From Cyanobacteria bacterium UBA947 (GTDB lineage: Bacteria > Cyanobacteriota > Vampirovibrionia > Gastranaerophilales > Gastranaerophilaceae): DNA of 8,292 bases. The translations under genes were made by a program, and so were the position numbers. The DNA is taken from contig DBCX01000025.1 in assembly GCA_002293275.1 (NCBI GenBank), positions 5,367 to 13,658 on the forward strand, written 5' to 3'. Of the stretch, positions 1 through 4,905 are shown one piece after another; within the stretch, counting starts at the first letter, position 1; each line of letters begins with the position of its first letter. The notes beneath the pieces are model-generated. The model was not told the origin of the DNA. It made no database searches and saw only the letters and a program-made list of their open reading frames with translations.

Positions 1-111
1 ATCACCGTTGAGATTTGCAACATGTGCCACCCGTTCTACACCGGAACGCAAAAAATCCTCGACTCGGAAGGCCGCGTTGACAGATTTAACAAACGTTACA
101 ATAAGGGTTAG
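1..111 (+). CDS. rpmE: 50S ribosomal protein L31, C-terminal part (5' end outside window)
   Basis: Frame 1 is open from the first base and encodes the last 36 residues of ribosomal protein L31, a small protein of the large ribosomal subunit. The visible part starts ITVEICNMCHPFYTG and ends with the typical DSEGRVDRFNKRY segment. The CxxC pair (C6 and C9 of the fragment) belongs to the zinc-binding form of L31, in which family knowledge places four zinc ligands; the other ligands would lie upstream of the window. The thyX start codon follows only 3 nt after the stop and its ribosome binding site lies inside the rpmE tail, so the two genes are probably co-transcribed. The identification is firm; only the N-terminus is missing. 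Confidence 0.95.
   Translation: MTVEICNMCHPFYTGTQKILDSEGRVDRFNKRYNKG
103..107 (+). promoter_or_regulatory. Shine-Dalgarno site of thyX inside rpmE
   Basis: AAGGG lies 7 nt before the ATG at 115 and inside the last codons of rpmE. It supports the chosen thyX start and close coupling of thyX translation to rpmE. Confidence 0.6.
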
Positions 112-114
112 AAG

Positions 115-807
115 ATGAATAATAAACCGGTTGTCACTTTAATATCAAAACCGGAAAATATGCTCAAGACGGTTTATACGGCGTGCCGTACGTGTTATAG
201 TGCGGATTCTCCGGAACAAATCTACACCGCTGCGCCCGATGACGATGCAAAAATGCTCAAACTTATTGAGCGCGTGATTTCGTCAGGCCACTATTCAACG
301 ATTGAGCATGTTCAGGTAAGTTTTGCGGTATCAAATGTGTCGCGCGCACTGACACACCAGCTTGTGCGCCACCGGCATGCAAGTTTTTCGCAAAAATCGC
401 AGCGCTATGTCAAGGAAAAAGGCCAATTTGACTACATAATCCCGCCGACAATTGAGCGTGACCCGGCGTTGAAAGAAAAATTCACCGTGTTTATGGAGCA
501 GATTGCAGCTCAATATCAAGAATTTATTGATGCCGGTATCCCGGCTGAGGATGCGCGGTTTGTCCTGCCAAACGCCGCAGCAAGCTCGCTTGTTGTCAGC
601 ATGAACCTGCGCGAACTTATCCATATCGCGAATTTGCGGCTTTGTACGCGCGCGCAGTATGAAATCCGGTTGATGACAAAACTTATGTGTGACGCGCTTG
701 ATGAAAAATGGCTTGAACCGTATCTTGTGCCCAAATGCAAGCGGCTCGGGTTCTGCGATGAGGACAAATCCTGCGGGCTTGTCCCGGGGAGGGTTCATGC
801 GGGTTAA
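115..807 (+). CDS. thyX: Flavin-dependent thymidylate synthase ThyX
   Basis: ThyX makes dTMP from dUMP in the cytoplasm, using methylene-tetrahydrofolate as carbon donor and NADPH through FAD; unlike ThyA it regenerates tetrahydrofolate directly. The 230-residue product has the family signature RHRxxSxxxxSxR complete at R85-R97 (RHRHASFSQKSQR), which binds FAD and dUMP. It also has the GHYSTIEH segment near residues 58-65 and the conserved NLRLCTRAQYEIR helix at 173-185, which carries the dUMP-contacting arginine region. The length matches the family. The C-terminal tail has three cysteines (C208, C214, C220), a pattern I recall from several bacterial ThyX proteins. The gene starts 3 nt after rpmE and ends 11 bp inside the next gene, so it is the middle of an apparent operon. 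No thyA is visible in the window. Confidence 0.97.
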   Translation: MNNKPVVTLISKPENMLKTVYTACRTCYSADSPEQIYTAAPDDDAKMLKLIERVISSGHYSTIEHVQVSFAVSNVSRALTHQLVRHRHASFSQKSQRYVKEKGQFDYIIPPTIERDPALKEKFTVFMEQIAAQYQEFIDAGIPAEDARFVLPNAAASSLVVSMNLRELIHIANLRLCTRAQYEIRLMTKLMCDALDEKWLEPYLVPKCKRLGFCDEDKSCGLVPGRVHAG

Positions 808-1141
808 AGATGATATCGGCTACACGATAAAAAAATATTTTCGCATCCAGACGGTGTTTATGATTTTGATGACGTGCCTGATGGCGCGGTTGATTTACGA
901 AAACGATCGGATTGAGCGCAAGCTTGAAGAGCTTCACAAACTGCTTTTGAGCCGTGATAATGCGGCGGTCGGTATCGGCGATTACAATTACAGCAGCGAT
1001 TCGCGCACGGAATATCTCAACAACTCCGCTGCAGGGCGCACGGGCAACCCAAACGCCGATATGATGGAGCAGACCATGAACAAGATGCAGCCCGGTGAAG
1101 AACGATTTATTAACGGATACCGCGTGCGCAAAATCCGCTGA
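797..1141 (+). CDS. Small single-pass membrane protein, unknown function
   Basis: A 114-residue protein of unrecognised family. A basic N-terminus (residues 1-16) is followed by one hydrophobic segment at about residues 17-34, then a charged, heptad-like helix (about 35-52, ENDRIERKLEELHKLLL). The rest is polar and rich in Asn, Gly and Ser, ending in a basic tail. This fits an N-terminally anchored protein with a short coiled coil next to the membrane; the side on which the tail lies cannot be told. The ATG at 797 is chosen because GGGGAGGG at 786-793 precedes it and the hydrophobic anchor then begins near the N-terminus. An earlier in-frame ATG at 689 would add 36 residues lying wholly inside thyX with no such support. 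The 11-bp overlap with thyX suggests translational coupling. Confidence 0.75.
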   Translation: MRVKDDIGYTIKKYFRIQTVFMILMTCLMARLIYENDRIERKLEELHKLLLSRDNAAVGIGDYNYSSDSRTEYLNNSAAGRTGNPNADMMEQTMNKMQPGEERFINGYRVRKIR

Positions 1142-1167
1142 CAAATTTTTTTTTCACGCGTTTTATT
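1138..1167 (+). promoter_or_regulatory. Possible promoter of the GNAT-like gene, leaderless geometry
   Basis: CTGACA (1138-1143, five of six matches to the -35 consensus) is followed after 18 nt by TTTATT (1162-1167, four of six to the -10 consensus). The ATG at 1174 lies 6 nt after the -10. No Shine-Dalgarno sequence is visible before that ATG. The -35 overlaps the stop of the preceding gene, and the spacer contains nine T in a row (1146-1154). The -10 is weak, so this is tentative. Confidence 0.35.
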
Positions 1168-1173
1168 AAAACC

Positions 1174-1746
1174 ATGAGAATTAGTTTTGGAACACTCAAT
1201 CCTATAACTTGGAACCAGCGCATGGAGAACAAAAGTTATGTTGACAAGTATCAGATAACCAAAATCCCGCTGTTCAACCGCGAAACCGGGCTGCCGGAAC
1301 CTGTTATTGTGACAAGAGAGGAGCAGCCGTCTACTTTGCAAACGGCAATCCAGCTCTTTACACAAGATTATGACCGCATAGGCGCCGGGAGTTTATACGA
1401 TACAAGAAGCCACGTAAAGCTCGCGAGCCTTTGGACTGACAACGACGGTATTGCGGCGTCAAAATTCAAGGGAATCGGGACCGCGCTTGTCAGACAGGTT
1501 TGCAAAGAAAGTGTAAATCTCGGACACGAAGGACAGGTTTCCGTTACGGCGCACAACTGCAAACAAGGCAGCGTCGGCGGCTCGCCGACCCCGTTTTATT
1601 TTAAGCTTGGGTTCAGGTTCTGGCTGCCGCAAAATAACAAACGCATGGAAGATTATTTATCCGGTGTTGTCAAAGATTTGCCGCAGGATTTGAATGTGGG
1701 TTTAATGACACTTGAAGGCAAAAATGCGCTTGATTTGCTAGGCTAA
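1174..1746 (+). CDS. GNAT-like N-acetyltransferase domain protein
   Basis: A 190-residue protein with features of the GNAT acetyltransferase fold, which transfers acetyl from acetyl-CoA to an amine. KFKGIGTALVRQVC at residues 97-110 resembles motif A, the pyrophosphate-binding loop and following helix. VSVTAHN at 122-128 would be the next strand, and SPTPFYFKLGFRF at 137-149 matches the common 'aa-FYxKlGF' motif B. The N-terminal 90 residues are not a recognisable GNAT half and the total is slightly long for a minimal domain. Similar short GNAT-like proteins occur, as I recall, in Gastranaerophilales genomes. The substrate is unknown. The start is uncertain: ATG 1174 has no ribosome binding site, and ATG 1222 (residue 16) is an alternative. 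The 3' end overlaps convergent spmB by 9 bp. Confidence 0.7.
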   Translation: MRISFGTLNPITWNQRMENKSYVDKYQITKIPLFNRETGLPEPVIVTREEQPSTLQTAIQLFTQDYDRIGAGSLYDTRSHVKLASLWTDNDGIAASKFKGIGTALVRQVCKESVNLGHEGQVSVTAHNCKQGSVGGSPTPFYFKLGFRFWLPQNNKRMEDYLSGVVKDLPQDLNVGLMTLEGKNALDLLG

Positions 1747-2259
1747 CACCGTCGCGCAAACGATTATCGCGGCGAGCATGCCGATTGCGTCCGCCAAAAG
1801 CCCGACAGGCAGGGCCCACCGCAGCTTTGTGATACCAATTGAGCCAAAATACACAGCCAGAACGTAAAAAGTTGTCTCCGAGCTTCCGACCATGACAGCG
1901 GCGAGCTTTGTCGCATAGCTGCCCGGACCCGCGTAGGCGATTTCGGAGAAAATCCCCAGCGCCGCCGAGCCTGACAGCGGCCGCACAATCATCACCGGCA
2001 GCACATCAACAGGCACATTTAACGCAGTTAACGCGGGGGCAAATATTTGCCCCAAAAACTCAATGCACCCACTTGCGCGAAACATTGAAATCGCAACGAT
2101 TATCGCAACAAGGTACGGGATAATCCGCACGGCAACATCAAACCCGTCTTTTGCGCCCTCGGTGAACGCCTCGTAAACCGGCACTTTTTTGAACATGGCG
2201 GCCGTCAGGATTGTTAAAATTATTAACGGCAAAGCCCAAAGAGAAAGTATATCTGTCAC
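1738..2259 (-). CDS. spmB: Spore maturation protein B-like membrane protein (SpmB)
   Basis: A 173-residue polytopic membrane protein of the nucleoside-recognition (Gate) superfamily. Hydrophobic segments lie at about residues 6-22, 45-60, 78-92, 117-140 and 150-172. Family motifs are clear: RPLSGSAALGI (93-103), then GSSETTFYVLAVYFGSIGI (125-143) and VGLLADAIG (152-160). The length is close to Bacillus SpmB. In Bacillus SpmA and SpmB are needed for spore core dehydration, but the pair is widespread in non-sporulating bacteria, where the role is unclear. The start is GTG at 2259, which overlaps the spmA TGA (GTGA) and has GGAGG 5 nt upstream. The frame is open further upstream to an ATG at 2445, but that extension would run through the spmA gene and does not look like a membrane protein. 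Confidence 0.92.
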   Translation of the reverse strand: MTDILSLWALPLIILTILTAAMFKKVPVYEAFTEGAKDGFDVAVRIIPYLVAIIVAISMFRASGCIEFLGQIFAPALTALNVPVDVLPVMIVRPLSGSAALGIFSEIAYAGPGSYATKLAAVMVGSSETTFYVLAVYFGSIGITKLRWALPVGLLADAIGMLAAIIVCATVLA

Positions 2260-2837
2260 TGCGGCCTCCAAAACTTTTGGAAAATCCGGGCCATAAAAAT
2301 TGCGGCAAAAAACGCGATTGTTGTGACAATAAGCGTTGGCATGATGATTTCTGTTGGGTTGGAACAGCCCGCGCCCACAAGGATTGCGATAACTGTTGCC
2401 GGAATTATCTGGAACCCTGCCGTGTTCATCGCCAAAAATGTACACATCGCATTTGATGCCGAGGTTTTGTCCGTGTTTGTTTCCTGCAATTCTTTCATTG
2501 CTTTAAGGCCGATTGGTGTTGCGGCGTTGGTCAGGCCAAGCGCGTTCGCTGAAAAACTCATCGCAATATCGCCAAGCGCCGGAGAGTTTTCCGGAACCTC
2601 GTCAAAGAGCCGTTTGGTGACTGGTTTTATGGCGCGCGCAATGAGCGCAACAAGCCCGCATTTTTCGGCAACTTTCATCATCCCGAGCCAAAACGCCATA
2701 ATCCCAATCAGCGAAAACGCCACCTTGACGGCCAATTCCGCGCCGCTCATCAGCGCGCCGACAACATCTTGCAGCCGCCCGTTCACAGCGCCGGCCGCGA
2801 TTGAAATAATTATCAAAAAATAAAAAATGTAGTTCAT
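2256..2837 (-). CDS. spmA: Spore maturation protein A-like membrane protein (SpmA)
   Basis: A 193-residue integral membrane protein, close in length to Bacillus SpmA. It starts with a hydrophobic segment (about residues 4-19) followed by AVNGRLQDV (17-25), the usual SpmA opening. The diagnostic NALGLTNAATPIGLKAM lies at 98-114 and is followed by further hydrophobic segments (about 130-156 and 164-183). It belongs to the nucleoside-recognition/Gate transporter-like family and pairs with SpmB in the membrane. The ATG at 2837 has no ribosome binding site; instead TATAAT lies 7 nt upstream, suggesting leaderless expression. It begins 8 nt after the glycosyltransferase stop, so read-through from that gene is also possible. 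Nothing else in the window suggests sporulation, so an envelope or transport role is more likely than spore formation. Confidence 0.92.
   Translation of the reverse strand: MNYIFYFLIIISIAAGAVNGRLQDVVGALMSGAELAVKVAFSLIGIMAFWLGMMKVAEKCGLVALIARAIKPVTKRLFDEVPENSPALGDIAMSFSANALGLTNAATPIGLKAMKELQETNTDKTSASNAMCTFLAMNTAGFQIIPATVIAILVGAGCSNPTEIIMPTLIVTTIAFFAAIFMARIFQKFWRPQ
2265..2269 (-). promoter_or_regulatory. Shine-Dalgarno site deciding the spmB GTG start
   Basis: On the minus strand GGAGG lies 5 nt before GTG 2259, within the last codons of spmA. Together with the GTGA stop/start overlap it fixes the start and indicates translational coupling of spmB to spmA. Confidence 0.8.
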
Positions 2838-2844
2838 AAAACAG

Positions 2845-2872
2845 ATTATATCATAGAACGGACTTTGAGCAA
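2845..2872 (-). promoter_or_regulatory. Promoter of spmA, probably leaderless
   Basis: On the minus strand a weak -35 TTGCTC (2867-2872) is followed after 16 nt by a perfect -10 TATAAT (2845-2850), then 7 nt, then ATG at 2837. Transcription would start at or next to the A of the start codon. The promoter sits in the last codons of the glycosyltransferase gene. Confidence 0.6.
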
Positions 2873-3802
2873 AGTTAAGCCAAACATCTTATAGTAGAAA
2901 TTTTTAGGCCTTTGTATTGTTTTCATTATCGGGATAAAACCAAACAAATAATAAATCTCTCTATCGTCTTTTGCGTTGTATTTTTTGCAAATGTTTTTGC
3001 GAAATGCGGTTTTCTTTACAACCCGCCAAAAATGTTTTGTCATATTCGTTTTTGGAGTTTCCCATGGTTTTTTTGGCCCGTTATAGTGTATCAGATAAGG
3101 ATTTTTCTCAATTTCATCCGCTTTGTCGGGAAAAGCCTCTCGCAACGCCGAAAAACAGCCCTCTAACGGATTATATTTGTAATCAAGAACTTTAAAGTTA
3201 TCATTAAAAACAATATTAAACACATCTTGGTCAGGCCATTCTAGCATATCACTATATTTTTTGTTTGTATCAAGCAATTTTTGCACATATCCGCCTGAAA
3301 TAAGTTTTTGTATATCCATTAATAGTACACCGGAGTTAAAGACATTGCCTTCATGTTGCGGAAAAATGATTTTGATATGTTCTATGTAGTGTTTGGTGTA
3401 ATCTTCTATGACAACACCTAACGGATAATTGTCCAAATCTTGTTCATATAATTCTTTAATGTCCCCGCAAACAATTATATCGCTGTCCAAATATATGACT
3501 TTATCTTCGTCAGGCAGGATTTCCGGGATAAAATAGCGGCTGTACGCGCTTAATGAAAAAGTTTTCATTTCTTTGAAAGCCAAATAATCAAATTTAGTCA
3601 TATCAATAAAATTAATTGATACGTTAGAAAACTTTTGTAAATTTTTGCAAATCTTACGCTTATTTTTGTCTGAGACCTCTTTTTCTAAAATATAAAAATC
3701 CACCGGGCTCTCAGTGTTTTGCGCAACAGAATACATCGTGACCGCACCCAGCGGCGCATAGTTGTTGTCGAACGCTATGATTATTGGAATACCTTTTTTC
3801 AT
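2846..3802 (-). CDS. Family GT8 glycosyltransferase (LPS galactosyl/glucosyltransferase type)
   Basis: A 318-residue glycosyltransferase of family GT8, the RfaJ/WaaJ/LgtC type that uses UDP-sugars with retention of configuration and usually builds surface polysaccharide or LPS outer core at the inner face of the membrane. Family features run in order: IIIAFDNNYAPLGAVTMYSV (7-26) as the nucleotide-binding start, YLDSDIIV (104-111) with the metal-binding DxD at D106 and D108, FNSGVLLMDI (155-164), WPDQDVFN (189-196) and HYNGPKKPW (239-247). The C-terminus is basic and aromatic with two similar short blocks (284-295 and 303-314), likely for membrane contact. AGAGG lies 9 nt before the ATG. Spot counts by eye give about 30% GC, against about 50% in spmA, which hints at acquisition by transfer. 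The donor and acceptor sugars cannot be told. It is divergent from the Xre gene and followed by spmA. Confidence 0.93.
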   Translation of the reverse strand: MKKGIPIIIAFDNNYAPLGAVTMYSVAQNTESPVDFYILEKEVSDKNKRKICKNLQKFSNVSINFIDMTKFDYLAFKEMKTFSLSAYSRYFIPEILPDEDKVIYLDSDIIVCGDIKELYEQDLDNYPLGVVIEDYTKHYIEHIKIIFPQHEGNVFNSGVLLMDIQKLISGGYVQKLLDTNKKYSDMLEWPDQDVFNIVFNDNFKVLDYKYNPLEGCFSALREAFPDKADEIEKNPYLIHYNGPKKPWETPKTNMTKHFWRVVKKTAFRKNICKKYNAKDDREIYYLFGFIPIMKTIQRPKNFYYKMFGLTLLKVRSMI

Positions 3803-3847
3803 TAAGTTTAACCTCTAAAAAACTTAAATTTATGATGTTATACAAAT

Positions 3848-3875
3848 ATTATCCATGCAAAACAACATATGTCAA
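3848..3875 (-). promoter_or_regulatory. Strong sigma70-type promoter of the glycosyltransferase gene
   Basis: On the minus strand the perfect -35 TTGACA (3870-3875) is followed after 16 nt by GATAAT (3848-3853, five of six matches). Transcription would start near 3841, giving a leader of about 39 nt with an AGAGG ribosome binding site. The -35 lies inside the inverted repeat 3863-3888, so a protein bound there would block RNA polymerase. Confidence 0.7.
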
Positions 3876-3888
3876 TGATTTTATGTTG
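3863..3888. promoter_or_regulatory. Candidate operator: perfect 7-bp inverted repeat
   Basis: CAACATA (3863-3869) and TATGTTG (3882-3888) are exact reverse complements separated by 12 nt, so the arm centres are 19 bp apart, roughly two helical turns. The repeat brackets the -35 of the glycosyltransferase promoter and lies in the divergent region next to the Xre gene. It suits a dimeric helix-turn-helix repressor. That the neighbouring Xre protein binds it is inference. Confidence 0.5.
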
Positions 3889-3892
3889 CTGC

Positions 3893-3908
3893 ACAAAATT
3901 ATTTTTGT
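3893..3908. repeat. Short AT-rich inverted repeat in the Xre/GT8 intergenic region
   Basis: ACAAAA (3893-3898) and TTTTGT (3903-3908) form perfect 6-bp arms around a 4-nt centre. It lies 5 bp from the larger inverted repeat and just upstream of the presumed xre -10. It could be a second operator half or a chance product of AT-rich sequence. Confidence 0.25.
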
Positions 3909-3921
3909 TGGGGATTTTCTA

Positions 3922-3939
3922 TACAATATGCGTTGGAGG
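3922..3939 (+). promoter_or_regulatory. Possible -10 and ribosome binding site of the Xre gene
   Basis: TACAAT (3922-3927, five of six to consensus) is a plausible -10, although no good -35 lies 16-18 nt upstream (TTATTT at 3899-3904 is the best). GGAGG at 3935-3939 lies 5 nt before ATG 3945 and decides that start over the in-frame TTG at 3933, which overlaps the GGAGG. The leader would be only about 10 nt. Confidence 0.5.
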
Positions 3940-3944
3940 ATGTT

Positions 3945-4259
3945 ATGAATATTAAAAAGCTGCTGGGCAAAAGAATACAAGAAGTCAGAAAGTCTAAGAA
4001 ATTGACGCAGGAAAAAATTGCCGAGGCCATTAATATAGAAACATCCAGCCTCAGCAACATAGAAAACGGTAAGTACTATCCGACCGCCGACAATCTTGAA
4101 AAAATCATAGATATTTTGGAAGTCAAACCCAGTGAGCTTTTTACGTTTGAATATATGGACTTGCAAAACGACCTTATGCAAGAAATGATTTTGGCAATGG
4201 AGTCGGACGAAAAACTTACACGGCTTATGTATAAGTTCTTTATGACGGTTAAATATTAA
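3945..4259 (+). CDS. Xre-family helix-turn-helix transcriptional regulator
   Basis: A 104-residue DNA-binding protein of the Xre/Cro-CI type. The N-terminal five-helix HTH domain spans about residues 4-64: LGKRIQEVRKSKKLTQEKIAEA is helix 1 and the start of the HTH, SSLSNIENGKYYPTADNLEKI is the recognition helix and following helix, and ILEVKPSELF closes the domain. The remaining 40 residues (DLQNDLMQEMILAMESDEKL...) are helical and probably mediate dimerisation. There is no metal- or ligand-binding domain and no protease domain, so it looks like a simple repressor. It is divergent from the GT8 gene, and a perfect inverted repeat lies in the shared 142-bp region, so autoregulation and control of the glycosyltransferase are likely but not proven. 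Confidence 0.9.
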   Translation: MNIKKLLGKRIQEVRKSKKLTQEKIAEAINIETSSLSNIENGKYYPTADNLEKIIDILEVKPSELFTFEYMDLQNDLMQEMILAMESDEKLTRLMYKFFMTVKY

Positions 4260-4263
4260 AATA

Positions 4264-4292
4264 TAGACAAAACGCAAAAAATATTATATAAT
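4264..4292 (+). promoter_or_regulatory. Promoter of the PilZ gene, leaderless geometry
   Basis: TAGACA (4264-4269, five of six) is followed after exactly 17 nt by a perfect TATAAT (4287-4292), then 7 nt, then ATG at 4300. The -10 overlaps an earlier in-frame ATG at 4291, which therefore would not be transcribed from this promoter. No Shine-Dalgarno sequence precedes either ATG. This is the best promoter match in the window. Confidence 0.7.
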
Positions 4293-4299
4293 GAGTTTC

Positions 4300-4905
4300 A
4301 TGAGAGAATTGATTGAAAAAGACGCGAAGATAACCGTTGTTCCGCACGATTTTAAAAACGCGACAAAAGGCAAAATCACCGATATTTACCCGGAAGGGTT
4401 TACCGTTGAGCTTGAATACGACCCGAAGGGGTTTTTGATTAACAACTATTGCGAGTTTTATACGCAAAACAAGTACGGAACCGTGTTTTTCACCTCGTTT
4501 CCAAAGGCGATTGAGGGCAGGACTTTAAAAATCTCCAACCCGGCGAAGCACAAATTTTTGCAAAGACGTCAATACAGACGTATAAAATTCATCAACGATA
4601 TTGTGATGAAAAGCGGCGGTAAGGATTACAAAATCACAACGCTGGATATTTCAGCCGGCGGGATGAAGCTCAAAACCGACGCAAATATTGATATTGAAAA
4701 AACATACTCACTGACGCTGCCGTTGTCTGCCGAGCAATCTGTTGATACGGTGTTTGCGCCAATCAGGATTGAAAAAGCCGGCGGCCAGCTTGGGATTGCC
4801 GCAGGGTATGTGCTATCCGGCCAGTTTACGTTCAAGAACGACCACGACAAGATGGTTTTGACACAATACTGTGCAAAAAGAAGTATTGAAATCAGAAACA
4901 AATGA
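4300..4905 (+). CDS. PilZ-domain protein, probable cyclic-di-GMP receptor (YcgR-like)
   Basis: A 201-residue protein with two parts. Residues 1-85 look like the beta-rich N-terminal domain of YcgR-type proteins. Residues from about 86 form a PilZ domain with the c-di-GMP signature: RxxxR (R90 and R94 within QRRQYRRIKF) and D/NxSxxG (D116, S118, G121 within LDISAGGMKL). Both c-di-GMP motifs are intact, so it should bind the second messenger; family members then control motility, adhesion or exopolysaccharide. No signal peptide or membrane segment is seen, so it should be cytoplasmic. The start at 4300 is preferred over 4291 (three residues longer) because the promoter TATAAT covers 4291. The stop overlaps the next start (ATGA), implying coupled translation with the PLP protein. 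Confidence 0.88.
   Translation: MRELIEKDAKITVVPHDFKNATKGKITDIYPEGFTVELEYDPKGFLINNYCEFYTQNKYGTVFFTSFPKAIEGRTLKISNPAKHKFLQRRQYRRIKFINDIVMKSGGKDYKITTLDISAGGMKLKTDANIDIEKTYSLTLPLSAEQSVDTVFAPIRIEKAGGQLGIAAGYVLSGQFTFKNDHDKMVLTQYCAKRSIEIRNK

Noticed and set aside
331..798. Minus-strand open frame of 155 codons across thyX
   Set aside because: It is antisense to a certain gene, shows no family features and no ribosome binding site; its length follows from the codon composition of thyX.
683..1144. Minus-strand open frame of 153 codons across the thyX end and the small membrane gene
   Set aside because: It is a shadow of the plus-strand genes, with His/Arg-rich low-sense protein.
1114..1154. Possible intrinsic terminator: CGGAT/ATCCG stem and a run of nine T
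   Set aside because: The stem is only 5 bp with a 14-nt loop, lies inside the coding sequence and is 8 nt away from the T-run. The T-run fits better as the spacer of the next gene's possible promoter.
2260..2445. Upstream extension of spmB to an ATG at 2445
   Set aside because: The extension runs through spmA in another frame, is not membrane-like, and GTG 2259 has GGAGG and a GTGA overlap.
2323..2823. Plus-strand open frame of 166 codons opposite spmA
   Set aside because: spmA on the other strand has full family motifs; this frame is its complement and resembles nothing.
3933..3944. TTG start for the Xre gene, four residues longer
   Set aside because: The TTG overlaps the GGAGG that correctly serves ATG 3945.
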